From Planctomycetota bacterium (GTDB lineage: Bacteria > Planctomycetota > PUPC01 > JACPCR01), in NCBI GenBank assembly GCA_030740295.1, contig JASLXP010000277.1, positions 1 to 5,147 of the forward strand: DNA of 5,147 nucleotides, in the 5' to 3' direction. This document shows, in pieces, positions 1 through 5,147 of this stretch; the stretch's first letter is position 1, and every line of letters begins with the position of its first letter. The notes below the pieces were generated by a model. The model saw only the letters and a list, made by a program, of their open reading frames with translations. It did not search any database and was not told the DNA's origin. Position numbers and translations under genes: made by a program.

Positions 1-4
1 GAAA

Positions 5-44
5 GACCCCTTGCCAGCTTGCCTGGCAGGTGAATCAGGTTGAA
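5..44 (-). repeat. Hairpin repeat copy A
   Basis: Read on the minus strand, this element begins TTCAACCTGATTCACC (44 to 29). It continues into a hairpin whose 6-bp stem is TGCCAG/CTGGCA (28-23 pairing with 17-12) around the 5-base loop GCAAG, and it ends GGGGTC at position 5. The same order (16-base leader, hairpin with a GCRAG loop, GGGTC tail) recurs in copies B and C on the other strand, which defines the family. No T-run follows on either strand, so a simple terminator is not supported. It most resembles a REP-type intergenic palindrome; the family itself is not one I recognise. Confidence 0.75.
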
Positions 45-90
45 TGGTTTCCTCCCTGGCTCTTGAGCTAACCTTTCAACCTGATTCACC
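29..90. repeat. Long inverted repeat made by copies A and B
   Basis: Bases 29-49 pair with 70-90 over 21 positions with one mismatch (45 against 74), leaving a 20-base spacer at 50-69. The arms are the leaders of copies A and B plus five further bases, so the two elements sit head to head. Together with their own terminal hairpins they could extrude a branched cruciform. An inverted pair of REP-like units is the arrangement described for REPIN elements mobilised by RAYT transposases; no such gene is in the window. Confidence 0.7.
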
Positions 91-149
91 CGTGAGGCGA
101 GCTATGGAATAAGGACGCAACGTCACCATATGGCGAGCTCACGGGGGTC
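75..149 (+). repeat. Hairpin repeat copy B, interrupted by a 36-bp insertion
   Basis: The leader TTCAACCTGATTCACC (75-90) is identical to that of copy A. The stem arms CCCGTGAG (89-96) and CTCACGGG (138-145) are perfect complements, and the tail GGGGGTC ends at 149. In the other copies only 5 bases separate the arms; here 41 bases do. The excess is explained by an 8-bp direct repeat, GGCGAGCT at 96-103 and 132-139, flanking 28 bases of unrelated sequence (104-131). Removing one repeat plus these 28 bases restores an uninterrupted CCCGTGAG-GCGAG-CTCACGGG hairpin. The copy was therefore probably intact and later gained an insert. Confidence 0.72.
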
Positions 150-177
150 TTTGGATAATCTCGTCCGCTTCTAACTG

Positions 178-216
178 TTCAACCTCCTTCACCTGTGGGG
201 CGAGCCCACAGGGGTC
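178..216 (+). repeat. Hairpin repeat copy C
   Basis: The leader TTCAACCTCCTTCACC (178-193) differs from copies A and B at two bases. It runs into a perfect 8-bp stem, CCTGTGGG (192-199) with CCCACAGG (205-212), around the loop GCGAG, and ends GGGGTC at 216. This is the cleanest copy and gives the element its shape. The loop is kept while the stem sequence is replaced by a different complementary pair. It lies 54 bases beyond the 3' end of the small minus-strand ORF and would form a hairpin in that transcript, but no T-tract follows. Confidence 0.75.
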
Positions 217-270
217 GTTCTTCCCGAATTGGTAACTATTTCAATCCACCACACGAGATGAGTTCTGTAG

Positions 271-405
271 CTAATCTCCCTTGTGCATATGGCGCAGAAT
301 AATTGTGACCACGACTGCGCCAACGGCGAGCACGCCCAAACCGACTGCTACGAGGGCGATGATTGAGATCCAATTGGGGCTGGCTGCGACGAGTTTATAT
401 TTCAT
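271..405 (-). CDS. Small single-span membrane protein, 44 aa, unrecognised
   Basis: An ATG at 405-403 opens a 44-codon frame ending TAG at 273-271. The start MKYKLVAASPN is followed by a hydrophobic run from about W12 to L36, rich in V, A, G, I and L, and a charged tail RHMHKGD. That is the shape of a single-pass membrane peptide; no cleavage site is obvious. GTC, GCC, GGC and CTC codons dominate, as in the neighbouring genes. Against it, no good ribosome binding site precedes the ATG, and the codon before it is TGA. It lies downstream of the 819-residue gene on the same strand, about 170 bases from its stop, so co-transcription is possible. I do not recognise the family; function is unknown. 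Confidence 0.45.
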   Translation of the reverse strand: MKYKLVAASPNWISIIALVAVGLGVLAVGAVVVTIILRHMHKGD

Positions 406-462
406 TCAAAGGATGGACGACGCTGAGGCGATGATTGAGATCCAATTGGGGCTGGCTGCGAC
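355..462. repeat. Two exact 36-bp direct repeats 36 bp apart
   Basis: The 36 bases at 355-390 recur without change at 427-462, starting GGCGATGATTGAGATCC and ending GCTGGCTGCGAC. The period is 72 bp, so both copies keep the same reading frame. On the minus strand each encodes VAASPNWISIIA, residues 6-17 of the 44-residue ORF. The intervening 391-426 resembles neither flank, so this is not a plain tandem duplication of 72 bp. Repeat and spacer lengths are CRISPR-like, but there is no third unit at 283 or 499 and no cas gene in the window. Confidence 0.9.
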
Positions 463-468
463 TGCCAT
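406..468 (-). other. 20-codon upstream ORF, duplicated start of the small membrane protein
   Basis: On the minus strand an ATG at 468-466 opens MAVAASPNWISIIASASSIL and stops at TGA (408-406), immediately before the ATG of the 44-residue ORF (TTTGAATG junction). Residues 3-14 are identical to residues 6-17 of the downstream ORF because of the 36-bp repeat. It may be a remnant of the original N-terminus left by a duplication or insertion, or a leader peptide translationally coupled to the next ORF. The upstream purine-rich stretch (GAGGCGAGAAG) is rather far away to be a normal ribosome binding site. Confidence 0.3.
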
Positions 469-579
469 GCAGTTTAATTCGCGCTTCTCGCCTCAGAAGT
501 CCAATCAGCTTGCAGGCGGCGAGCCATCGCAAAGGACATTGTGCAGCACTCGATGTCTCTGAAGGTTCTGAGGTCCACA

Positions 580-3039
580 TCAGTCTTGCTCCACGGCTTT
601 TGTTGCTCTCTGGATGGCTGCCTTTGCCTGGTTCTGCTGTTCGGGCAATCCTGACCGAGTCCAATACTTGTAATCGGCGGCCTCGTAAAAGGCGAGACCA
701 TCGAAGCCCGCGGACTGCGCGTCGAGGCAGAGCCGTTCTGCTCGTTCTCCTGCTCTGGGTGTCGCAAGAGACGAGTTTCTATCAATGATGTGAACGGGCA
801 CTCCGAGCTTCTTTGCCAGAGGAAGCACTCGTTCATGAATGCATGGATTCTGGGATGTCCACCATTTCAGGGTCACCTCGTCGAGGATGCCTCCTTTCAG
901 CCATTGCTCCCAATCGAGAATCATCTGCATCCGCTGGTCGTGGCCCTCTGGAATTTCGATGCCGCATTCCAAATGAGCGATGAATTTCTTGCCTCTGCTA
1001 TGAGCGATCTCACTGCCCTGGCGCATGAACTCCGTATAGAAATCTCCACGCAGTTGGCGCACCCGCTCGCAGTCCTCCCACGAAGGGGTCACTTCCCTGC
1101 CATGGGCTTTTCTGAAGGCAGAGCGGACCGGCTCGGCGAAGGCAACCGCCATGTAATCCGTGACACCGTTGTGATGACAGAGGGTCCGGATGTCGACCCC
1201 GTCCGCGCCGGCATCGACAATTCTCTTGACTCGTCGCAGCCATTCTGCTCGCACTTCGGAATAGGAAGGCTCGAGGAGACCCGTGGGAGAAGGGGGCGGG
1301 AGGAAGGAAACGCCGTGTGTGCCCGTTCCCCAGGTCGTGCGCTCGAGCAGCCTCGGTGTTCGATTTCGCCAGGTGGGCCATTCCGTCCAGAACATGAACC
1401 CGCCCTTTCTGCTGCCGCCGGAAGATGGCAAGGCTGAGATGAGATTTGCGCCTGAATCCCAGGCTGCCAGTAGAGAGTGGGCACGGTGCGTCAGATTCTG
1501 TCCACCCTCGATCTCGACTGCCATGAAAGGGCATCTGATTTTGAGATTCGAGATCTCCAGATACCAGTTCTTGTTTGACTGGTCTTCTTCGATGTTCCCG
1601 GCAGGAGTCCACCTGCGATGACGGCGTTTCTCTCGTCCTAGCTTCAGCGAGAACGCGCCCCGATAACGGCGGTATTGAATGTTGTCGTCGCTCAGCCAGA
1701 GCTTTACTTCGGGCCTGTTTTTCAGATCGATGGGCTGGTCGGAATAAACGCGCAACTGAGTGACCGGCCACTGAGGCGCAGGAAACCACTCAGGATGCGT
1801 CTGCATGATGCATTCCCGGGGTTCAGGGCGATCCGCCAGATCGTAAGGTTTGTACACACCTACGATTTCCATCCCGGCTTTGTGCGCGGCCGCCACAGCA
1901 GCAGGCAGCAGGTCGCCGAAGATCTTCTCACTCTTTCGGGCGTTGCTCACAAGCTCCGGATACTGTTTGTGAATCTTCAACCATGCCGGTGTGTAGTCGA
2001 TCCAGTAGATCCGTTTAAGCCCGGAGGAAGCGTAGAGGTTCATCTCCGCCTGCAACGACTCCGGCGTGTATGGAGCCAGGAACAGGTCATCAACAACGTC
2101 GATGGTCAGACCGACCTTGAAGGGCTTCGGCCGTTTGCCGAGAGCGAGGTCGATCGCAATGAATTCCGGCTCGGCCGGTGCTTTTCCATGCTGTGGGTAA
2201 AGCCGGTAGCGACCCGGTGGCTTGCGGTGGAGCTTCGCTTCCCCGTGCAAGCTCTTACCAGACGTGGTTATTGAAAGTGGAATTTCCGAGCCGCGGGGGT
2301 CAATGAGTCTGGCCGTCACCTTTCCCGGCCTGCTAAGCTTCGACTCGATACTCAAAACGCTGCCATTCAGTGATGCACGAACGTCATTAAGCTCTACGGC
2401 GGGAGGATGACGGCGGAGATGTCCGAGGCCGGTGGCGTCCTGATAACCGATCCCGGTAGACGGGTTCCATGAGGAGGCTTCTCGTTGAGCGCGATTGTTC
2501 CGTACGATGTTGAAACCGCATACCGCACCGTTCCTGAAAACATCGTCTGCAACCAGTCTGACAAAGAGCCACTGTTCGGCGTACGTTCCCCACTCCCTGG
2601 CACCGTCACCTGGGTCACAGGCCCATTCCACCCCTTTTACACGGAATTCAGGAAAGGAAGTTGAGTGGGCCTCCTCGTAAGGCAGATGATGATAGGTCGC
2701 CACTTCCTGGCCCGGCTCGAACACGAACTGGAAAAAGCCGATGTGATCGTGATGAGGATCAAACACCATCTCAAAGGAATCCTTCGCGGCCGGCTTTTCC
2801 TTCTCAGATGTGTTGAAGGTGGTCAAAGCGCAGACCGCAACAATCAGATCCTTGCCGTTGTCATAGGCTTTGAACAGGGTCTCGTTCACCGCAGGAAGAC
2901 CTGTATCCAGGATGCCGAATCCCCCGTGCACACCCTCCCTGCGCTCGATCTCTTTACGAGCCCTTCTCGATGAAAGAGACGAAGTCTTTACGACACTGCA
3001 ATACCGATTGCTGGGCCTGACATTTATTCTGTTACTCAT
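580..3039 (-). CDS. CBM9-like domain plus TIM-barrel glycoside-hydrolase-like protein, 819 aa
   Basis: Residues about 45-215 look like a CBM9/DOMON-type beta sandwich: a VNETLFKAYDNGKDLIVAV strand pair, then FFQFVFEPG, QWLFVRLVADDVF, GFNIVRNN and the closing ASSWNPSTGIGYQDATGLGHL. A short beta-rich linker (220-300) follows. From about 305 to 800 the sequence fits a TIM-barrel hydrolase of the hypothetical glycosyl-hydrolase (GHL/family 10-like) type: KVGLTIDVVDD, RIYWIDYTPAW, an inserted beta segment (430-515), then AGADGVDIR (D613, D616), KFIAHLECG (E691), ILDEVTLKWW (D720, E721) and GLAFYEA (E786). The acidic residues at strand ends are candidate catalytic groups; activity and substrate are not established. 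The ATG at 3039 is the first possible start, since TGA lies in frame four codons upstream (3051-3049). The N-terminus shows no signal peptide, unusual for a carbohydrate-binding protein, and the sandwich seems to lack its first strand. It is divergent from the next operon. Confidence 0.83.
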   Translation of the reverse strand: MSNRINVRPSNRYCSVVKTSSLSSRRARKEIERREGVHGGFGILDTGLPAVNETLFKAYDNGKDLIVAVCALTTFNTSEKEKPAAKDSFEMVFDPHHDHIGFFQFVFEPGQEVATYHHLPYEEAHSTSFPEFRVKGVEWACDPGDGAREWGTYAEQWLFVRLVADDVFRNGAVCGFNIVRNNRAQREASSWNPSTGIGYQDATGLGHLRRHPPAVELNDVRASLNGSVLSIESKLSRPGKVTARLIDPRGSEIPLSITTSGKSLHGEAKLHRKPPGRYRLYPQHGKAPAEPEFIAIDLALGKRPKPFKVGLTIDVVDDLFLAPYTPESLQAEMNLYASSGLKRIYWIDYTPAWLKIHKQYPELVSNARKSEKIFGDLLPAAVAAAHKAGMEIVGVYKPYDLADRPEPRECIMQTHPEWFPAPQWPVTQLRVYSDQPIDLKNRPEVKLWLSDDNIQYRRYRGAFSLKLGREKRRHRRWTPAGNIEEDQSNKNWYLEISNLKIRCPFMAVEIEGGQNLTHRAHSLLAAWDSGANLISALPSSGGSRKGGFMFWTEWPTWRNRTPRLLERTTWGTGTHGVSFLPPPSPTGLLEPSYSEVRAEWLRRVKRIVDAGADGVDIRTLCHHNGVTDYMAVAFAEPVRSAFRKAHGREVTPSWEDCERVRQLRGDFYTEFMRQGSEIAHSRGKKFIAHLECGIEIPEGHDQRMQMILDWEQWLKGGILDEVTLKWWTSQNPCIHERVLPLAKKLGVPVHIIDRNSSLATPRAGERAERLCLDAQSAGFDGLAFYEAADYKYWTRSGLPEQQNQAKAAIQRATKAVEQD

Positions 3040-3187
3040 TGGAAATACTCAGTAACTTCCTGAAAGCAACGAAGCAAGAGATGTTGGGATGTGGCTGTAA
3101 GGTCGCATCAAACCAAAATCGCCTTTCAACTTCACAAGGTGTAACCTGCACCCGCGAACGGTGGAGCGTACATAGCCCAACACAGAA
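3040..3187. promoter_or_regulatory. Divergent intergenic region between the hydrolase-like gene and the URO-D operon
   Basis: These 148 bases separate two outward-pointing starts and must hold the promoters for both sides if transcription begins locally. I could not identify a convincing -35/-10 pair, operator or riboswitch. Neither start has a clear ribosome binding site: GGAAG lies about 16 bases before the minus-strand ATG, and the plus-strand ATG is preceded by CCCAACACAGAA. GTTGGG at 3083-3088 and CCCAAC at 3176-3181 are complementary but about 90 bases apart. The role is inferred from layout only. Confidence 0.4.
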
Positions 3188-4135
3188 ATGACCCCAAGAC
3201 AACGAATCATTGCAGCGCTCGAGCTCCAGCAGCCGGACGACATCGTCCCAACATTTGAACTGTTCGGTCTGACGAAGGAGCTGACAGGAAAGGACTTTAT
3301 CGGCCTTGATGGATTAACAGGACGAGAGCTGGAGAGCGGTATAAAACACAATGCTGAGCTGCATATAGAGATTGCAGAACGTCTGGATTACTCGGCCATC
3401 GTTCTGGGGGACATCCCGGTCATCAAAGAACTGGTGCGGATGGGTGTAGATAAGACTTATCTTCTGACCCATAAGAATGGCGACGGAACTTGGCGTTTCT
3501 GGCGCGAGGGAAACGGCTACCCGGACAGCTTCGAGGAAACATGTCTCAGGCTGTTTACTGAGCCGGATGAGTTCAAACGGGAATTGGACCGAGCCACGGA
3601 CGACACCATCGAACACATGAAGCCGCTGATAGATGCTGGAATAGAGGCCATCTTCATGGGGGCCGACTATGCCACAACGAAAGGCCCTTTTCTTTCGCCG
3701 AAGATGTTTGGTGAGTTCATAGCGCCCTGTCTCCACCGCACTGTCTCAGGTCACCGGGAGAACGGCGCTTATGTGATCAAACACACCGATGGGAACATCA
3801 TGCCCATTCTGGATCAGATCGTCGCGTGTTCACCCGACGCGCTCGTATCCATTGACCCCACTGCAGGGATGGACATCGCCGCGGTCAGAAAGCTGGTAGG
3901 AGATAAAGTCTGTCTGGGCGGCAATGTCGATATGGACCCGCTTATGTCGGGTGATCGCGAAAAAATAAGAAAGAGCGCTCTGTACTGTCTGAAACACGCA
4001 AAACCGGGCGGAGGCTATATCTTCATGTCGAGCAATTCCGTATACCCGCCCATCAAGATCGAAGACTACCTCTTGATGCTGGAGCTTCGAGAAGAATACG
4101 GAAGGTATGATCGGCAAGTTGAGATACCAGATTAG
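3188..4135 (+). CDS. URO-D/MtaA-like methyltransferase-family protein, 315 aa
   Basis: The start MTPRQRIIAALELQQPDDIVP matches the usual opening of uroporphyrinogen-decarboxylase-fold proteins, and an in-frame TAG at 3173-3175 supports this ATG. Family marks follow: LRLFTEPDEFKRELD (120-134), an AIFMGADYATTKGPFLSPKMF segment (154-174), YVIKHTDGNIMPILDQI (195-211), ALVSIDPTAGMDI (218-230), VCLGGNVD (241-248) and GGGYIFMSSNSVYPPIKIEDY (274-294). The N-terminal arginine loop of true haem URO-D is absent, so this is not a porphyrin enzyme. The fold is shared by corrinoid-dependent methyltransferases such as MtaA and CmuA, but the usual zinc motif HxC reads H199-T-D201, and the later ligand cysteine appears replaced by S282/N283. 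Such variants are common and mostly uncharacterised; the role here is unknown. It is first in an apparent two-gene operon. Probably cytoplasmic. Confidence 0.92.
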   Translation: MTPRQRIIAALELQQPDDIVPTFELFGLTKELTGKDFIGLDGLTGRELESGIKHNAELHIEIAERLDYSAIVLGDIPVIKELVRMGVDKTYLLTHKNGDGTWRFWREGNGYPDSFEETCLRLFTEPDEFKRELDRATDDTIEHMKPLIDAGIEAIFMGADYATTKGPFLSPKMFGEFIAPCLHRTVSGHRENGAYVIKHTDGNIMPILDQIVACSPDALVSIDPTAGMDIAAVRKLVGDKVCLGGNVDMDPLMSGDREKIRKSALYCLKHAKPGGGYIFMSSNSVYPPIKIEDYLLMLELREEYGRYDRQVEIPD

Positions 4136-4140
4136 ATCCT

Positions 4141-4145
4141 GAGGA
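4141..4145 (+). promoter_or_regulatory. Ribosome binding site of the amidohydrolase gene
   Basis: GAGGA lies 6 bases before the ATG at 4152, inside the 16-base gap after the URO-D stop codon. It is the only good Shine-Dalgarno match at any start in this window, and it fixes the chosen start. The short gap supports co-transcription. Confidence 0.7.
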
Positions 4146-4151
4146 TTCACC

Positions 4152-4967
4152 ATGCGCATTGACTCACACGTTCACGTCTGGAGCGATGGATCACCACCGT
4201 TTACCTATAGCGATGGCATGACCAGCAGCCGTCCCGATGGTGCAGCCACCGTCGAACGATTGATCGAATCCATGGATCAGAACGGCATCGACATGACGAT
4301 TCTCGTTCAGTGCTTCTACCACGGTTACGACAACAGCTACATGTGCCATTCCATGGGCCGATTCCCTGACCGGCTGAAGGGCGTCGCGCTTCTTGACACG
4401 CTTGATCCAGGCGCGGCTGACGAATTGGAACGGCTCTACCGCGAGCACGGCGTTCAGGGCATGCGGCTTTATCCGGTCAAGGCGGAAGACGCGTCGTGGC
4501 TCTGTGAAGATCATCAGATTCCTTTATGGGAAAGGGCCCGCGATATCGGTGTGCCGTTCATATGGTTTGGATGGTGCCGCCAGATACCGTTTCTGCGGCC
4601 GATGCTCGAAAAGTTTCCCGAAGTGCCTGTCATCATCGATCACATGGCGTTGATGGGTGAGCCGAATCTCGATGAAGGTGTCGATGGCAGTTTTCAGAAT
4701 CTGCTGAAGCTGAGCTCCTGCCCGAATGTTTATGTCAAACCTACCGGCGTAGAAGGCATCTCGAAGAAGGGCTGGCCCTACGATGACGTTCTGCCGTATG
4801 TGAAGGCCGTTTACGAAACGTTCGGCGCACAGCGGCTCATCGGCAGCTCCGAGTTTCCTTTCAATCCTGGAAACGAAGCCGCCCTTGTCGAAGGACCGTT
4901 TTCGTTTTTCACAAAGGATGATCAGGAGTGGATTAACGGGAAGACGGCAGCGAAGATTTACTGTTGA
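4152..4967 (+). CDS. Amidohydrolase-2 family TIM-barrel metal-dependent hydrolase, 271 aa
   Basis: The protein opens MRIDSHVHVW with the HxH metal motif (H6, H8). It continues with a barrel of the amidohydrolase-2 (ACMSD/PDC-lactonase-like) group: MTILVQCF (48-55), LKGVALLD (75-82), VQGMRLYP (101-108), FPEVPVIIDHMALMG (155-169, with H164), NVYVKPTGV (192-200) and AQRLIGSSEFPFNPG (226-240). Family members hydrolyse or decarboxylate small carboxylated or lactone compounds in the cytoplasm, usually with Zn or Mn. Two points are odd. The C-terminal metal/acid position, normally Asp in GSD-[FY]-P, is Glu (E234). The middle strand usually carrying a histidine reads VPFIWFGW without one. Length is normal and the C-terminus (NGKTAAKIYC) ends like the family's NAxxLF tail, so the gene looks complete. 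It follows the URO-D-like gene after 16 bases, suggesting a shared pathway. Substrate unknown. Confidence 0.92.
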   Translation: MRIDSHVHVWSDGSPPFTYSDGMTSSRPDGAATVERLIESMDQNGIDMTILVQCFYHGYDNSYMCHSMGRFPDRLKGVALLDTLDPGAADELERLYREHGVQGMRLYPVKAEDASWLCEDHQIPLWERARDIGVPFIWFGWCRQIPFLRPMLEKFPEVPVIIDHMALMGEPNLDEGVDGSFQNLLKLSSCPNVYVKPTGVEGISKKGWPYDDVLPYVKAVYETFGAQRLIGSSEFPFNPGNEAALVEGPFSFFTKDDQEWINGKTAAKIYC

Positions 4968-5014
4968 CAGTGCGAACCTGGTCCTCCAAGACGGAGTCGT
5001 TTTGACGGATTTCA

Positions 5015-5061
5015 GGGGCGAAGCCCCGGGCTGTTTGCCTAGCCCAGCCCAACGGGCTGGG
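5015..5061. repeat. Double-hairpin REP-like element
   Basis: Two perfect hairpins sit 15 bases apart: GGGGC-GAA-GCCCC (5015-5027), then CCCAGCCC-AAC-GGGCTGGG (5043-5061). Both have 3-base loops and GC-only or nearly GC-only stems. This resembles the short GC-rich intergenic palindromes frequent in Planctomycetes and related phyla (from memory, not searched). The first begins 48 bases after the amidohydrolase stop and could help end or stabilise that transcript, but there is no following T-run, so an intrinsic terminator is not claimed. Confidence 0.72.
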
Positions 5062-5084
5062 TGAATGGTACAGATATTTGATGA

Positions 5085-5147
5085 GGGGCAACGCCCCGGC
5101 CATTTATAAGGAGGCCATTCATTGGGGCAATTGACCGGGGCGTTGCC
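5085..5147. repeat. Nested GC-rich palindromes cut by the window edge
   Basis: A perfect hairpin GGGGC-AAC-GCCCC lies at 5085-5097. The 13 bases GGCAACGCCCCGG (5087-5099) reappear as their exact reverse complement at 5135-5147, so a second, inverted copy begins where the window ends. GGCC at 5098-5101 and 5112-5115 flanks the AT-rich spacer. The arrangement is two inverted REP-like units around about 35 bases. The right boundary cannot be seen. Confidence 0.7.

Noticed and set aside
355..462. Minimal CRISPR array (36-bp repeat, 36-bp spacer)
   Set aside because: There are only two repeat units, no further unit at the same period on either side, no cas gene, and the repeat translates in frame as part of a plausible membrane peptide.
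281..562. Plus-strand 93-codon ORF with repeated AMIEIQLGLAAT
   Set aside because: It lies opposite the more convincing hydrophobic minus-strand frame, has no domain-like composition or ribosome binding site, and its internal repeat is just the 36-bp DNA repeat read from the other strand.
790..2274. Long plus-strand open frames opposite the 819-residue gene
   Set aside because: They are antisense shadows of a GC-rich coding region; the translations show no recognisable family pattern, while the minus-strand frame has clear domain motifs throughout.
3041..3060. Imperfect dyad GGAAATACTC/AGTAACTTCC before the hydrolase-like start as an operator
   Set aside because: Only five of the six outer pairs match and the centre does not pair; this is too weak for an operator call.
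3123..3152. Possible degenerate fourth copy of the left-flank hairpin repeat (CTTTCAAC followed by TTCAC)
   Set aside because: The match needs a 4-base gap in the leader, and no GCGAG loop or perfect stem follows, so chance similarity is likely.
5015..5061. Rho-independent terminator for the amidohydrolase operon
   Set aside because: The hairpins are strong but no T-run follows either of them, and similar hairpins are repeated nearby, which fits repeats better.

Overview
The window carries three confidently recognisable genes, one probable small membrane-protein gene, and unusually repeat-rich flanks. It looks like the chromosome of an environmental bacterium of moderate GC. The gene families (a CBM9-like/TIM-barrel glycoside-hydrolase-like protein and a URO-D-like protein paired with an amidohydrolase), the weak Shine-Dalgarno sites and the GC-rich short palindromes between genes suggest Planctomycetota, Lentisphaerota, Verrucomicrobiota or an allied candidate phylum. 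This placement is inference; no marker gene is present.

Layout. Positions 1-270 hold no convincing gene. They contain three copies of a roughly 40-bp hairpin repeat: copy A on the minus strand at 5-44, copy B on plus at 75-149, copy C on plus at 178-216. The stems differ between copies but stay paired, and copy B is split by a 36-bp insertion. At 271-405 on the minus strand lies a short gene for a 44-residue single-span membrane protein. Twelve of its codons are duplicated exactly just upstream (36-bp repeat, 36-bp spacing). From 580 to 3039, also minus, is an 819-residue protein with an N-terminal CBM9-like sandwich and a C-terminal TIM-barrel hydrolase-like domain. A 148-bp divergent intergenic region follows. 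Then come, on plus, a URO-D/methyltransferase-like protein (3188-4135) and, 16 bp later, an amidohydrolase-2-type TIM-barrel protein (4152-4967), probably one operon. Positions 4968-5147 hold a second, unrelated family of perfect GC-rich hairpins that runs off the right edge.

How the genes may work together. The divergent layout fits catabolism of a plant- or polysaccharide-derived compound: a sugar-polymer-related hydrolase on one side and, on the other, two barrel enzymes that could act on a small carboxylated, methylated or lactone-type intermediate. No transporter, regulator or corrinoid protein is in the window, so no substrate can be named. No complete new defence or mobile system is visible. 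The most unusual signals are the covarying repeat family with an interrupted copy, and the small membrane ORF with its exact partial duplication.
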